Counted from the first letter of the stretch, positions 41,872 through 52,601 are shown. The stretch is DNA of 64,000 bases from Tepidanaerobacter syntrophicus (GCF_001485475.2 NZ_DF976999.1:96001-160000), one strand, 5' to 3'. The notes: generated by a model not told the origin, from the sequence alone. A program made the numbers and translations.

Positions 41872-44466
41872 GTGTACCTATACGAGCAAATCGAACAAGC
41901 AAAGAATTTTGGAGCATACAAAGAATTACCAAAATACATTCCTGATAATCTGAATCCATCTTTTGAATTACGCCCGTATCAAAAAGATGCTTTTTGTAAT
42001 TTTATAACATATTTTGAAAATGAAGCACTTTGTAGAAAGCCAACACAGACACTTTTTCATATGGCAACCGGTAGTGGAAAAACGCTAATTATGGCAGGAC
42101 TTATGCTATATCTTTTTAAACAGGGATATAGAAATTTTCTATTTTTTGTAAATCTATCTAATATAGTACAAAAAACAAAAGAAAATTTCTTAAATCGTAC
42201 TTCATCGAAGTATCTTTTTGCTGATGAAATTAATATTGATGGAGAAAAAGTTAAAATTCGTGAAGTTAATAACTTCCAAGCAAGCGATCCGAATGCGATA
42301 AATATTTGCTTTACAACTATACAAGGGCTTCATTCAGATATATGGTTTGTCAAAGAAAACTCTGTTTCTATAGATGATTTTCGTGATAATAAAATAGTTC
42401 TTATATCGGACGAAGCCCACCATCTCAATGTTGATACTCGCCGCGGCAACAAAGAAGAAATTGAAAATTATAGGAGCTGGGAAAGTACAGTTAAGAGTAT
42501 TTTTGAAATGAACAATCAAAATGTATTACTCGAATTTACTGCAACATGTGACCTTGCAAACGAAAATATAAAACGCGAGTATGAGAACAAAATAATATTC
42601 GATTATCCTCTAAAAAAATTTAGAGACGATGGATACTCAAAGGAAATACGTACTATGCGTTCTGACATATCAATTATGGAACGAGCATTACAGGCGATAG
42701 TATTAAGTCAATACCGCTTAAAAATATTCGAAGATTTTCGCATAAGATGTAAACCAGTCGTTCTATTTAAGGCTAAGACTATTGCTGAAAGCAAAGCGTT
42801 TATGAAAGAGTTTATTGATACCATAAAAAATCTGAATGGTTCAGTACTAGAACGACTGGCAGATATTACGGAAATAGATACTATGAAAAAGGTTTATTCG
42901 TATTTTGAAAAAAACGGAATAACCTTTGAGCAATTAGCACAAGAACTAAAAGAAGCTTTTGGGGAGGATAAGTGTCTTTCAGTTAACGAAGATGCTGAGG
43001 CCGAAAAGAATCAAATAATTGTCAATTCGCTTGAAGATGCTAATAATCCTTACCGAGCAATTTTTGAAGTAAGAAAACTAGATGAAGGTTGGGATGTACT
43101 AAATTTGTTTGACATTGTACGTCTTTATGAAACTCGAGATGCCAAGAATGGCATCCCCGGGAAAACGACAATAGCAGAAGCACAGCTTATAGGACGAGGA
43201 GCAAGGTATTATCCGTTTAAGTTGGAAGAATGGCAGAATAAATATCAGCGAAAATTCGATAAAGATTTGGATCACCCCCTTCGCATCTGTGAGGAACTAT
43301 ATTATCATTGTCAAAACGAATCTCGTTATATTGCCGAATTATATAGGGCGCTAAAAGAGATTGGTATCGATATGGAAAACACAGTCACTAGAACATATAA
43401 ATTAAAGGATGAGTTTAAGGCAGATCCGCTTTATCAGCAAGGATATGTATTCTATAATGAAAGACTAATAAAAAGCAGATCAGAGGTTACCGGTCTTTCA
43501 CCTACTATACGCAATCATACATATGATGTTACTATTGCAACTGGACGAGCAGCTGAGGATACATTAATGTTAGGCGAAGAAGGAACAAAAGAGAGTTCGG
43601 TAACAACAACATACACTAAACATACATCTTTTGCTGAAATAGCGAGGATTAATTATTCGATTGTACATCGAGCTCTTCGTAAGTATGATGTGTTTAAGTT
43701 CAATAGACTAAAAAGCTATTTCCCACAATTAAAATCTATTAACCAATTTATCTTTGACGATAAGTATCTTGGAAATGTAAAAATAGATATTACATCAAGA
43801 TATGAGGATCCTTCACCTGCTATCCTTTATGTGGCTTGCGTCAATGTTTTGAAAAAAATAGCTACTTCAATCTCTAATATTGAAGAAACTTATGAAGGTT
43901 CTAAAACATTCATGGCAAAATATATTCGAGAGGTATTTAAAGATAAGCGGGTAAATTATACTAATCCTACCGATGGAGGCTTAGGTGTTTCACAAAACGA
44001 TAATACTGTTCCTATGGCCTGGAAGCTTGATTTATCTAAAGAAGATTGGTTTGTGTTTGAAGATAACTATGGAACATCGGAAGAAAAAGCATTTATTGCG
44101 TATTTTAAGCAGTATGTCGATAAACTAAAAGCTAAGTATGATAAAGTTTATCTAATACGAAATGAACGTCAATTAGCAATATATTCTTTTGATGGTGGTG
44201 AACGCTTCGAACCAGATTATCTATTATTTTTACATTCGCCTAAAGTTAATGGGTATGAGCAACTACAGATATTTATTGAGCCGAAAGGTACCCACCTTGT
44301 CAAAAATGATAGTTGGAAAGAAGATTTTTTATTGCAACTTGAGTCAAATGCGATTCCTATAGTTAAATTTGCAGACGACAATAATTACAGGATTTGGGGA
44401 TTCCATTTCTTTAACAGGGATTTAAGACGTAAAGAGTTTGATGAAGATATGAACCGACTTTTATAA
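41872..44466 (+). CDS. Type III restriction enzyme, Res subunit
   Basis: 864 residues, GTG start two bases after the mod stop, behind GAGGGGG. The SF2 helicase part has Walker A HMATGSGKTLIMAG, LISDEAHHLN and LIGRGARYYPF. The C-terminal PD-(D/E)xK nuclease is seen as FEPDYLLFLHS followed by LQIFIEPKG. With Mod it cleaves DNA that carries two unmethylated asymmetric sites. Full length and in frame, unlike the broken mod in front. Strongly AT-rich, like mod. Confidence 0.93.
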   Translation: MYLYEQIEQAKNFGAYKELPKYIPDNLNPSFELRPYQKDAFCNFITYFENEALCRKPTQTLFHMATGSGKTLIMAGLMLYLFKQGYRNFLFFVNLSNIVQKTKENFLNRTSSKYLFADEINIDGEKVKIREVNNFQASDPNAINICFTTIQGLHSDIWFVKENSVSIDDFRDNKIVLISDEAHHLNVDTRRGNKEEIENYRSWESTVKSIFEMNNQNVLLEFTATCDLANENIKREYENKIIFDYPLKKFRDDGYSKEIRTMRSDISIMERALQAIVLSQYRLKIFEDFRIRCKPVVLFKAKTIAESKAFMKEFIDTIKNLNGSVLERLADITEIDTMKKVYSYFEKNGITFEQLAQELKEAFGEDKCLSVNEDAEAEKNQIIVNSLEDANNPYRAIFEVRKLDEGWDVLNLFDIVRLYETRDAKNGIPGKTTIAEAQLIGRGARYYPFKLEEWQNKYQRKFDKDLDHPLRICEELYYHCQNESRYIAELYRALKEIGIDMENTVTRTYKLKDEFKADPLYQQGYVFYNERLIKSRSEVTGLSPTIRNHTYDVTIATGRAAEDTLMLGEEGTKESSVTTTYTKHTSFAEIARINYSIVHRALRKYDVFKFNRLKSYFPQLKSINQFIFDDKYLGNVKIDITSRYEDPSPAILYVACVNVLKKIATSISNIEETYEGSKTFMAKYIREVFKDKRVNYTNPTDGGLGVSQNDNTVPMAWKLDLSKEDWFVFEDNYGTSEEKAFIAYFKQYVDKLKAKYDKVYLIRNERQLAIYSFDGGERFEPDYLLFLHSPKVNGYEQLQIFIEPKGTHLVKNDSWKEDFLLQLESNAIPIVKFADDNNYRIWGFHFFNRDLRRKEFDEDMNRLL

Positions 44467-44529
44467 TATATCGCATTGATATAAGTTATTGATAAGTTTT
44501 TATTTGATTTACATCCATCCTGTATCCTC

Positions 44530-44552
44530 AACCCCCTATAAAAAAGGGGGTT
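44530..44552 (+). terminator. Hairpin downstream of res
   Basis: AACCCCC and GGGGGTT pair around a nine-base loop (TATAAAAAA). Only a short T-rich stretch follows, so it is a moderate terminator for the restriction operon. Confidence 0.5.
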
Positions 44553-44616
44553 ATCTAATCTGGTAACTCAACTATTAATTTTCAGGGTGGTTGATATGTT
44601 CCCGCAAACAATAAAA

Positions 44617-44689
44617 ATAAGGGTTTCCTGACATTGCCACATCCAGCAGATCGGCCTCGAGAAAAACTAAATGTCTGGAAACCCTTTAT
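44617..44689 (-). terminator. Long inverted repeat downstream of rlmD
   Basis: ATAAGGGTTTCCTGACATT (44617-44635) pairs with the segment at 44670-44689 over ~18 of 20 positions, with a 34-nt loop containing CTCGAG. On the minus strand TTATTTTTATT follows, fitting the rlmD terminator. It is also the border between the AT-rich restriction block and the host genes. Confidence 0.55.
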
Positions 44690-44708
44690 TTACAAGCTTT
44701 TCAGTTTT

Positions 44709-46088
44709 TTATTTCTCAACCTTTGACATCAATGTGACGCACTCAACGTGACTTGTCTGGGGAAACATATCTATAGGCTGAACTTTTTGTGTGATGTATC
44801 CATTATCTTCTAAGTAGCGAAGGTCTCTTGCCAAAGTTGCAGGGTTGCACGAAACGTATACTATTCTTTTTGGAGAAATTTCTACTATGGCTTCCAGTGC
44901 TTTTTGCTCACAGCCGCTGCGGGGCGGATCTGTGACTATAACATCCGGCCTTATACCTGCTTTGGCCATTTCAGGTAAAATCTTTTCTGCTGCTCCCTTT
45001 ATAAACTCAGTATTTTTAATATGGTTTATTGCAGCATTTACTTTAGCGTCTTCTACAGCTTGGGAAACTATTTCGATTCCATAAGCTTTTTTCGCTCTTT
45101 TGGCAAGAAGTAATGTAATGGTTCCTGTGCCGCAGTAAACATCGATGACCGTTTCATCTTTACCAATATTTGCGTATTCCATCACTTTGCTGTAAAGAAC
45201 TTCGGCCTGTATCGAATTTACCTGAAAGAACGAAACCGGCGATATTTGAAATTTTGTATCACATAAATACTCAAAAATATTAGGCTCGCCGTATAACAAA
45301 ATGTTCTCTTTTCCCATTATAATATTTGTTTTTTGAGTGTTTACATTGAAAATCAAGCTTTTAAAACCAGGTATTCTGCCTTTTAACATTTCTATTAATT
45401 TATCTGCAAAAGGAATCTTTCTGCCATTTACGGTAAGAATTACCATCACTTCTTTACTGTTAAAACCTACCCTAGCCCCTACATGTCTCAGCAGTCCCTC
45501 ATGCTTTGTTTCATCATAAACTGATATGTTATACTCTTTTATCCATTCCTTTGCAGCTAGCATAATATTATTTGCAATAGGGTGCTGAATCATGCAATTA
45601 TCTAGATCTACTATATCATGGCTTCTTTTTTTGTAAAAACCGATTATGGGCTTGCCATTTTGAAGTCCCACCGGGTACTGGGATTTGTTTCTGTAATACC
45701 AGGGCTGTTCCATTCCTATAGTGTCCAAAACTTCCGCGTTAATATGGCCGATTCGCCTAAGGCTGTCACTGACCTTCAATGTTTTAAATCGAAGCTGTCC
45801 CTCATATGTCAAATGCTGAAGGTCGCACCCGCCGCATTGGCTTATATATTTGCAGGGCGGGCTGCAGCGTTCCTTGGAAGGCTCCAATATTTGAATCGCT
45901 TCGGCAATTGCATAATCCTTCTTTACTTTATTTATTTTTGCGATACACTTTTCGCCTGTTATTGCTCCTTCCACAAATACGGTAAATTCTCCAACTTTCC
46001 CGATTCCCTGTCCTTCATGGGCCATCTTTTCAATTTCCAATTCTAAGTGGCTGCCAATTTCCAAAACAGGTCTGTTTTTTTCTTTCAC
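44709..46088 (-). CDS. rlmD: 23S rRNA (uracil-C5) methyltransferase, RlmD/RumA type
   Basis: 459 residues, GTG start behind GGAGGAG. A TRAM domain (LEIEKMAHEGQGIGKVGEFT) is followed by an iron-sulfur cluster set CSPPCKYISQCGGCDLQH. The SAM motif VIDVYCGTGTITLLLAK, DPPRSGC and the catalytic VYVSCNPATLARDL with its nucleophilic Cys complete the enzyme. It makes 5-methyluridine in 23S rRNA. Gram-positive homologues include RlmCD, so U747/U1939 specificity cannot be separated here. A host gene unconnected with the upstream block. Confidence 0.93.
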   Translation of the reverse strand: MKEKNRPVLEIGSHLELEIEKMAHEGQGIGKVGEFTVFVEGAITGEKCIAKINKVKKDYAIAEAIQILEPSKERCSPPCKYISQCGGCDLQHLTYEGQLRFKTLKVSDSLRRIGHINAEVLDTIGMEQPWYYRNKSQYPVGLQNGKPIIGFYKKRSHDIVDLDNCMIQHPIANNIMLAAKEWIKEYNISVYDETKHEGLLRHVGARVGFNSKEVMVILTVNGRKIPFADKLIEMLKGRIPGFKSLIFNVNTQKTNIIMGKENILLYGEPNIFEYLCDTKFQISPVSFFQVNSIQAEVLYSKVMEYANIGKDETVIDVYCGTGTITLLLAKRAKKAYGIEIVSQAVEDAKVNAAINHIKNTEFIKGAAEKILPEMAKAGIRPDVIVTDPPRSGCEQKALEAIVEISPKRIVYVSCNPATLARDLRYLEDNGYITQKVQPIDMFPQTSHVECVTLMSKVEK

Positions 46089-46304
46089 TTAATCTCCTCC
46101 GTTCTTGCAAAACCACAATTCTTTCATAAAGGTGTACGTTTGCTAAAATTTTCCGATGATATGGTTTTACTTGTATAATATTACACAATTAGATATAATT
46201 AGTAAAAAGATTACAATTTAACCAACTTCTCCTATAAAAAGCAAAAATTATTGAGATTTATATAAAAATTTAAATTATAACAATCAAACTAAGGGGGTTT
46301 TACC

Positions 46305-48362
46305 TTGAAATCAAAGCTCAAGTTTCCAAAGCTACCTAAAAAAGGCAAGACAGAGTCTAAAAAATTAAAGCTTGCCGAAACTAAAGTCAAAAGCAGCTTA
46401 AAAACCAAATTGGCAGTCTTTTTTATTGTTATGGCACTTATTCCTACGATATGCCTAGGTATTGTTGCAACACAGATAGCAGGAAATTCGGTAAAGGACG
46501 AGATACAAGAAAAAGCAAGTATAATTGTGGACAATCTTGCCCAAAACATCGACCTTTTTGTCGAACAAAATAAAAACCTTGTTTCTTTTGTTGCAAGTAC
46601 TAAAACATTAAGAAGTATGGACGAAACTCAAATTTCCCCATTCTTATATGATGTAACTCAACAAAATGCTCAGATTTTGCGCGTTTATGTGGCAAACGTC
46701 AAGGACAATAGTGTTTTTGCGATTCCTTACGCCACATTCCCTGAAGGCTTTAACGTAGCCAATGAGGAATGGTATAAAGGGGCTTTGGCGGTAAAAGGAA
46801 ATTACATATCAAATGTCAGAATAGATGAGCTATCCGGAAATTCTATAATATCTATTTCAAATATAGTCTTATCTGACACAGGCGAACCGGTAGGCGTTAT
46901 TTGCGCTGATGTGTCGCTGGTTAATTTGACTAGAACAGTAATGAACATGAAAATAGGAGATAACGGCTTTGCTTTTATTACCGATAAGGACGGTACTGTA
47001 ATTGCTCATAAAGATTATAAGATAGTTAAGGCACATGAAAATTACTCAAAGTATGATTTTGTAAAGAAAGCCTTAACCTCCGAAAAGGGCTTTATTACAT
47101 ATAAAAGCGATCAAGGCAAAGAGTATTTTATTGCATTTGGCAATTATAAGCTGCTTGGCTGGGGAATATTCGTGCAGCAGCCTGTATCAGAAGCCTTTGC
47201 CCCTGTTTCTGCTATCACTAAATCGGTTATAATTATATCATTAATCGTACTTATTGTCAGCTTGGCCCTAGGCATGTTTCTCGGCAATCTGATAACAAAA
47301 CCGATGCAGTCTTTGCTTAGAATAACGCAGAGTGTCACAAATAATGATCTTACGCAAACTGTAGCTCTCTCGGACAACAGTGAAATAGGCGCTCTTGCAC
47401 TTTTGTTTGACGCAATGACCTTGAACCTTAAAAAACTGGTGCAAGAGGTTATTCAAGCTGCGAAAAACCTTTCTGCTTCAGCATCTGAACTTGCCTCCGG
47501 CGCTGAGCAAAGTTCGCTGTCTGCACAGCAAGTGGCCGAGGCTATAGAACAAATCGCTATAGGTGCAAATGACCAGGCTAAAAAGCTGGAAGAAATATCT
47601 GAGGTTGTAAATGAACTGGTGATTTCCAACGGCAGAGTTGAGGAAAATGTCAATCTAACTGTAAAATCCGCTGAGAATATGGCGCAAAAGGCTCAGGAAA
47701 GTCAGCAAAAAATCCGTCAATCAACAAACAAAATGGATTCAATAAAAATCTCTGTAGATGAATCAAACAATATAATGAAAGAGTTGGATACAAGGCTTCA
47801 CGAAATAGGCAATATAACTAATATTATCCGAGAAATCGTTGATCAGACTAATCTATTGGCTCTTAATGCATCCATTGAAGCTGCCAGAGCAGGAGAACAC
47901 GGCCGCGGTTTTGCGGTGGTGGCAGATGAGGTAAGAAAGCTTGCTGAGCAGTCCGGAAAGGCGGCAAAAGAAATCTCTGACATAGTAAAAACTATACAAA
48001 CAAGCAGTAAAGTCGCTGTAGACTCAATGTCAAAAAGTAAGCGCGAAGTCGAGGAAGGACAAGAATTGATTCAAGATATCAACGAACATATCGATACTTT
48101 AATGGCAGAAATAGACAAGGTTACTAATCAGGCTAAAAACATTTCTGAAGAGCTTACTCAGCAGTATACCCATATTGATGGCATTGTCCGTATGATTTCA
48201 GACATATCCAGTATATCTCAGGAAACCGCTGCCGGAACTGAAGAGGTTTCTGCTTCTACCGAAGAACAGACTGCAACCATGGAAAATATATCGGCTGCAG
48301 CTCAAGACCTTGCAAAACTTGCTGATAACTTGTTAGCATTGGTAGGTAAATTTAAAGTATAA
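46305..48362 (+). CDS. Methyl-accepting chemotaxis protein with dCache sensor
   Basis: 685 residues, TTG start behind AAGGGGG. The N-terminus is strongly basic, followed by a membrane segment ([20 protein letters not shown]). The extracellular dCache domain spans ~60-290 ([40 protein letters not shown]). A second membrane segment is [20 protein letters not shown], then HAMP. The signalling domain has the hairpin tip [20 protein letters not shown] and [20 protein letters not shown]. It feeds CheA and flagellar motion; the ligand is unknown. Monocistronic, with a terminator after it. Confidence 0.95.
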   Translation: MKSKLKFPKLPKKGKTESKKLKLAETKVKSSLKTKLAVFFIVMALIPTICLGIVATQIAGNSVKDEIQEKASIIVDNLAQNIDLFVEQNKNLVSFVASTKTLRSMDETQISPFLYDVTQQNAQILRVYVANVKDNSVFAIPYATFPEGFNVANEEWYKGALAVKGNYISNVRIDELSGNSIISISNIVLSDTGEPVGVICADVSLVNLTRTVMNMKIGDNGFAFITDKDGTVIAHKDYKIVKAHENYSKYDFVKKALTSEKGFITYKSDQGKEYFIAFGNYKLLGWGIFVQQPVSEAFAPVSAITKSVIIISLIVLIVSLALGMFLGNLITKPMQSLLRITQSVTNNDLTQTVALSDNSEIGALALLFDAMTLNLKKLVQEVIQAAKNLSASASELASGAEQSSLSAQQVAEAIEQIAIGANDQAKKLEEISEVVNELVISNGRVEENVNLTVKSAENMAQKAQESQQKIRQSTNKMDSIKISVDESNNIMKELDTRLHEIGNITNIIREIVDQTNLLALNASIEAARAGEHGRGFAVVADEVRKLAEQSGKAAKEISDIVKTIQTSSKVAVDSMSKSKREVEEGQELIQDINEHIDTLMAEIDKVTNQAKNISEELTQQYTHIDGIVRMISDISSISQETAAGTEEVSASTEEQTATMENISAAAQDLAKLADNLLALVGKFKV

Positions 48363-48375
48363 ACTTAATTTTGAT

Positions 48376-48403
48376 AAAGCACCGGTATTTTTACCGGTGC
48401 TTT
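48376..48403. terminator. Bidirectional terminator between mcp and trmL
   Basis: AAAGCACCGGTA/TACCGGTGCTTT perfect 12-bp stem with a four-T loop, flanked by T-rich sequence on either strand. It ends both convergent genes. Confidence 0.9.
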
Positions 48404-48886
48404 TTATGCTTTCGATGGCCCTATGATTTTAAGGCCTTCAAATTTTAATTGTCTCAGTGCCTCATATACCACAATGGCGACAGAATTGGAAAGATTAAGA
48501 GACCTTGCCTCATCCGACATGGGTATTCTTACACATCTTTCCCAATTGGCCTGCAGGAGTTGCATAGGAAGGCCTGCCGTCTCTTTTCCAAACACAAGAT
48601 AAGAATTTGGCCCGTAAGTTACATCAGTATAGCATTTTTTTGCTTTTGTAGTTAAAAAATATTTGTCAGTGCCGTGGTTTTTCTCTTCAAACTCAGCATA
48701 ATTTTCATAATACTTTATATCCACAAGATGCCAGTAGTCAAGACCTGCTCGCTTTAAGTACTTATCCTCCAAGCTAAAACCTAAAGGCCCTACAAGGTGC
48801 AATACCGAATTTGTGGCAGCACATGTTCTTGCGATATTTCCGGTATTTTGAGGTATCTCAGGTTCAACCAATACTATATTCAGCAT
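48404..48886 (-). CDS. trmL: tRNA (cytidine/uridine-2'-O)-methyltransferase TrmL
   Basis: 160 residues with the SPOUT deep trefoil-knot motifs: PEIPQNTGNIARTCA, LVFGKETAGLP and RIPMSDEARSLNLSNSVAIV. Size and motifs fit the wobble-position 2'-O-methyltransferase of tRNA-Leu. The TAA lies within the stem of the shared terminator. Stops 17 bp from the histidinol-phosphatase gene, probably cotranscribed. Confidence 0.93.
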   Translation of the reverse strand: MLNIVLVEPEIPQNTGNIARTCAATNSVLHLVGPLGFSLEDKYLKRAGLDYWHLVDIKYYENYAEFEEKNHGTDKYFLTTKAKKCYTDVTYGPNSYLVFGKETAGLPMQLLQANWERCVRIPMSDEARSLNLSNSVAIVVYEALRQLKFEGLKIIGPSKA

Positions 48887-48903
48887 TAAAGTTTCATCTT
48901 CCT

Positions 48904-49728
48904 TTACGAAATATCAATAGTTTTTCTGATTCTTTTATCGAAATAACATAATTTATTATAGCCAAAACTCTTGGCAAATTCCAGGGCTTTATCGAAATCC
49001 CGGCCCACATCTTCCGGAATGTGCGCATCTGAATTAATTATTATGGGAACATCATATTTCTTAAAAAAGCTCATAAGTTCCGGCGATGGATAAATTTCTC
49101 CCACCGGTTTTCTAAGCCCGGCAGTGCTGACTTCCATACATATATCAGTATCTTTTGCTGTTTTTGCAAGTTCCTGGTACACCGGCGCCATATCTTTTGC
49201 TGCTCTATAGCCAAATACTTTGATTACATCAGGGTGGGCGATAAAATCAAAGATGCCGGATTTTACAGCCATAATAAGCACTGAAAAATAATCCTCATAT
49301 AATTTATTTACATCGGATTTTTCCCATATAGACTTTAGAAGGGGATGATCAAACCCAAAATCTCCCAGCCAATGCACAGAACCTATCACAAAGTCAAAGG
49401 GGTACGATTTTGAAAATTTGCGTATTTCCTTTTCATATTCCGGTACATAATCCAACTCTATGCCCAACTTTACCGGAAAGCCAGATTTTTTTGCTTCTTC
49501 TACTGCTTTTATATATTCTTCGATGCTTTCTGTCGCTTCTTTTTGTGTCCATTCTCCTCTAAAGCCCTCGCTTGCAAGTAAACTAACTGACTCCTTAAAT
49601 CTGTGGCCGTGTTCTGAGAAGCCTATTTCTACCACATTTCGCTTTTTACCCACTTCTACAAATTTCTGCATCCATTCAAGACTAAAGGGTCCATTTTCAA
49701 GATGCACATGAAAATCGCGAAATTCCAT
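48904..49728 (-). CDS. PHP-domain histidinol-phosphatase-like protein
   Basis: 274 residues. The metal-binding motifs of the PHP family are present: FRDFHVHLENGPFS, IGFSEHGHRFK, GIELDYVPEYE, DFVIGSVHWLGDFGF, FIAHPDVIKVFG and INSDAHIPEDVG. It matches HisJ/HisK-type histidinol-phosphate phosphatases, final steps of histidine synthesis. There are no other his genes nearby, so a different phosphoester substrate is possible. Confidence 0.82.
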   Translation of the reverse strand: MEFRDFHVHLENGPFSLEWMQKFVEVGKKRNVVEIGFSEHGHRFKESVSLLASEGFRGEWTQKEATESIEEYIKAVEEAKKSGFPVKLGIELDYVPEYEKEIRKFSKSYPFDFVIGSVHWLGDFGFDHPLLKSIWEKSDVNKLYEDYFSVLIMAVKSGIFDFIAHPDVIKVFGYRAAKDMAPVYQELAKTAKDTDICMEVSTAGLRKPVGEIYPSPELMSFFKKYDVPIIINSDAHIPEDVGRDFDKALEFAKSFGYNKLCYFDKRIRKTIDIS

Positions 49729-49856
49729 AATTTTCTCCTTTCATTGTCTCCGTGTTTTGCAGCATTTAAGCAACTATTATTATAACAAAAAAGAACCCAT
49801 TTAAATAGCTTGTTTGTTTGGGTATGCTATATGGCAAATTGTTCTGTTGTAAGAAG

Positions 49857-49892
49857 AAAAGGCTCGGTATCTTAAGATGCCGGGCCTTTTCT
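49857..49892 (-). terminator. Terminator after nhaC
   Basis: AAAAGGCCCGGCATC/GATACCGAGCCTTTT imperfect stem around TTAA; on the minus strand it is followed by CTTCTTACAACAG, a weak T-tract. It lies 36 bp after the antiporter stop. Confidence 0.6.
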
Positions 49893-49927
49893 TTATAGAA
49901 TATTTATTTTGCCTTGGTTTTCCCTTG

Positions 49928-51247
49928 CTAGACAGCTGCCTCGATTTTGTTATTTGCTTTTGCCTTTACCTTTGGAAATCCAAAAGCTATTGCAAGAAGC
50001 GCCGTAATGCCTAAAAGATAGGGATAATAGAGTGTGGGCATTATCTCAATAGGTGAAAGGCCGGACAGCTGGCCTGCTAAAAGCATTTGAGCTCCGTAAG
50101 GTATAATCCCCTGCCACACACAGGAAAAAATATCTAACATACTTGCGCTTCGCCGCGGATCCACACCATTTTCATCGGCAATCTGTTTTGCCATAGGACC
50201 CGTTATAACAATGGCTACTGTATTATTAGCAGTACAGATGTCTGCAACTGATACAAGAGCTGCAATACCAAGCTCTGCTCCTTTTACGCTCTTTATCTTG
50301 CTGCTGATAAGATTTAAAAGGTAGTCTATGCCGCCTTCTTTGGAAATCAAGGCCGCAAGACCTCCTATCAAAAGGGAAAGTATGAATATTTCCTGCATGG
50401 ATGTAAAACCTTCATAGATTTTTTGAGAGTATCCGATAAGAGTAAAGCTGCCTTCGGCAAGGCCTATTACTCCGCCTAATGCAATACCTATTATAAGGAC
50501 CAAGAAAACATTCATCCCGGCTAACGCAAGAACTAAAACCGATATGTACGGGATGATTTTTATAAAACTGTACTCTAAATCGGTAGGAATTTTTCCGCTT
50601 ACACCAAAAATCGTCATTACAACTATTGTTGCAATTGCCGCAGGTAAGGCTATTAAAAAGTTCATGATAAATTTGTCTCGCATCTCGCAGCCTTGAGTGC
50701 GAGTTGCAGCGATAGTTGTATCAGATATCATGGAAAGATTGTCGCCGAACATAGCTCCACCGACTACCGCTCCAACAGCTAAAGCTACCGGAAGCTGGGC
50801 CTTTACAGCCATTTCTACTGCAATGGGCGCCACCGCGCCTATAGTTCCCATAGATGTTCCCATGGCTGTTGCAACAAATGAGGCAATTATGAAAAGTCCG
50901 GGTAAAATGAGTCTGGGAGGTATAACTGAAAGTCCGAAATTTACAGTGGAATCCACGCCTTCCATGGCGCTTGCCACCGCAGAAAATCCACCGGCCAAAA
51001 GATAAATCATGCACATTATAATGATATTGCTTTCGCCTACGCCAGCCACAAATGTATCCATTTTTTCATCCATGGTGCCCTTGCAAACAATAAATGCAAC
51101 AATGATTCCAACAACGGCTGCGACAGGTGCAGGCAGCTGATAAAACGCAAAATCTACGCCCTTAGCATTAAAATACAAACCTGAGCCTAAAAATAATACT
51201 AAAAACACAACTAATGGCAGTAATGCTACCGGATTGCCTTTCTTCAT
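49928..51247 (-). CDS. nhaC: Na+/H+ antiporter, NhaC family
   Basis: 439 residues with about 11 hydrophobic segments. MGTSMGTIGAVAPIAVEMAV, GGAMFGDNLSMISDTTIAAT and AALVSVADICTANNTVAIVI are family hallmarks, the polar SDTT and DICTANNT stretches being the ion-path residues. It moves Na+ out against H+ across the membrane. It may instead exchange amino acids such as malate-lactate or methionine-linked substrates, as some NhaC proteins do. It lies 86 bp behind mgl with only a weak hairpin between, so it probably shares the sigma-54 transcript. Confidence 0.88.
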   Translation of the reverse strand: MKKGNPVALLPLVVFLVLFLGSGLYFNAKGVDFAFYQLPAPVAAVVGIIVAFIVCKGTMDEKMDTFVAGVGESNIIIMCMIYLLAGGFSAVASAMEGVDSTVNFGLSVIPPRLILPGLFIIASFVATAMGTSMGTIGAVAPIAVEMAVKAQLPVALAVGAVVGGAMFGDNLSMISDTTIAATRTQGCEMRDKFIMNFLIALPAAIATIVVMTIFGVSGKIPTDLEYSFIKIIPYISVLVLALAGMNVFLVLIIGIALGGVIGLAEGSFTLIGYSQKIYEGFTSMQEIFILSLLIGGLAALISKEGGIDYLLNLISSKIKSVKGAELGIAALVSVADICTANNTVAIVITGPMAKQIADENGVDPRRSASMLDIFSCVWQGIIPYGAQMLLAGQLSGLSPIEIMPTLYYPYLLGITALLAIAFGFPKVKAKANNKIEAAV

Positions 51248-51333
51248 TCATATCCTCCTTTTTGTAATTTATTTTAAATTTGCCGGCCCATAAGACCGGC
51301 AAACAAGATTATACCACAGTATCTGTTTTAATC

Positions 51334-52536
51334 CTACTTTGTTTGTTTTGCAACTTCATTTAATGCCTGATCTAAATCAGCAATTATATCCTCCACATCT
51401 TCAATACCTACAGAGAGTCTTACCTGACCGTCAGTAATTCCTGCCTTTAACCTTTCTTCACGAGGCACCGGTGAATGTGTCATGGAAGCCGGATGCTGAA
51501 TAAGTGAGTCAACGCATCCTAAGCTCACTGCAAGTGTTATCATTTTGACGCTATTCATCAGTACTTTGCCTGCTTCAAGACCGCCTTTTAGTTCAAAAGT
51601 TATCATTCCGCCAAATCCATCCATCTGCCGTTTGGCAAGTTCATATTGGGGATGTGAGGGAAGTCCGGGATAGTAAACTTTGTCTACTAAAGGATGATTT
51701 TCCAGGTATTCAGCTACTTTTTGCGCATTGGCGCAATGTCTGTCCATTCTTACTCCCAATGTCTTTATTCCCCTCATTAAAAGCCATGCGTCAAAAGGCG
51801 ATAAGATTCCGCCAAAATCCTTTAAGTAGGGTATGCGCATTGGATCCAATAATTCTTTAGGTCCCACTATAAGTCCTGCCAGCAAATCTCCGTGTCCGCC
51901 AAGGTATTTTGTGGCACTATGAACCACTACATCTACGCCATGCTCTATAGGTCTTTGCAGGTATGGAGACATAAATGTGTTGTCTGTTATAATATATGCG
52001 CCGTGTTTATGAGCTATTTCAGATGCGCCCTTAAGGTCTACCAGTTTCATAGTGGGGTTTGCCGGTGTCTCAACATAAACAACTTTTGTATTAGGCTTCA
52101 TGGCATTTTCGATATTTTCTAGTTTAGATGTATCCACCATTGTAACTTCAATGCCATACTGAGGTAAGATTTCGCTTATAAAGCTGTGAGTGCATCCATA
52201 CAGTGCATCTCCGGCTACAATATGATCGCTCTTTTTAAGCAGTGTTACAAGAGCAGTGGAAATTGCAGCCATTCCTGAGGCTGTTGCAATAGCCTCTTCT
52301 CCCCCCTCCAGGACTGCCACCTTTTTTTCCAGTTCGGAAATCGTGGGATTGCCAAGCCTTGTGTAAATATAGCCTTCCTCTTCCCCTGCAAATCTGCGGG
52401 CTCCCTGATCTACATCTTTAAACACAAAGGTGGATGTCTGATAAATCGGTGTTACATGAGCTCCTGTTACAGGACATGGTTTCTGGCCTGCATGAATAGC
52501 TTTTGTATTAAAGCCTTTTGTTTTTATGTTATTCAT
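51334..52536 (-). CDS. mgl: Methionine gamma-lyase (PLP-dependent)
   Basis: 400 residues from ATG behind GGGAGG. Cys/Met metabolism PLP fold: [28 protein letters not shown], and the PLP-binding Lys in [27 protein letters not shown] holds the Cys equivalent to Cys116 that favours methionine gamma-lyase over cystathionine enzymes. It turns methionine into methanethiol, 2-oxobutyrate and ammonia, an energy source for anaerobes. The sigma-54 promoter and neighbouring regulator suggest induction by an amino acid. An ORF extension to 52602 covers the promoter and was rejected. Confidence 0.88.
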   Translation of the reverse strand: MNNIKTKGFNTKAIHAGQKPCPVTGAHVTPIYQTSTFVFKDVDQGARRFAGEEEGYIYTRLGNPTISELEKKVAVLEGGEEAIATASGMAAISTALVTLLKKSDHIVAGDALYGCTHSFISEILPQYGIEVTMVDTSKLENIENAMKPNTKVVYVETPANPTMKLVDLKGASEIAHKHGAYIITDNTFMSPYLQRPIEHGVDVVVHSATKYLGGHGDLLAGLIVGPKELLDPMRIPYLKDFGGILSPFDAWLLMRGIKTLGVRMDRHCANAQKVAEYLENHPLVDKVYYPGLPSHPQYELAKRQMDGFGGMITFELKGGLEAGKVLMNSVKMITLAVSLGCVDSLIQHPASMTHSPVPREERLKAGITDGQVRLSVGIEDVEDIIADLDQALNEVAKQTK

Positions 52537-52585
52537 AAGATAAGCCTCCCAAAAAATAAATTTATAATTTCTGACTATTATATTA

Positions 52586-52601
52586 TGCAAGACTTGTGCC
52601 A
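52586..52601 (-). promoter_or_regulatory. Sigma-54 (-24/-12) promoter of mgl-nhaC
   Basis: TGGCAC (52596-52601), five bases, TTGCA (52586-52590) on the minus strand, an exact match to the -24/-12 consensus. Transcription would start ~40 nt before the mgl ATG. The adjacent gene encodes a sigma-54 activator. Confidence 0.9.

Noticed and set aside
46120-46165. Sigma-28 promoter for the chemotaxis receptor
   Set aside because: TCCGATGA resembles the -10, but the -35 at the right distance is TGTA; the match is too weak.
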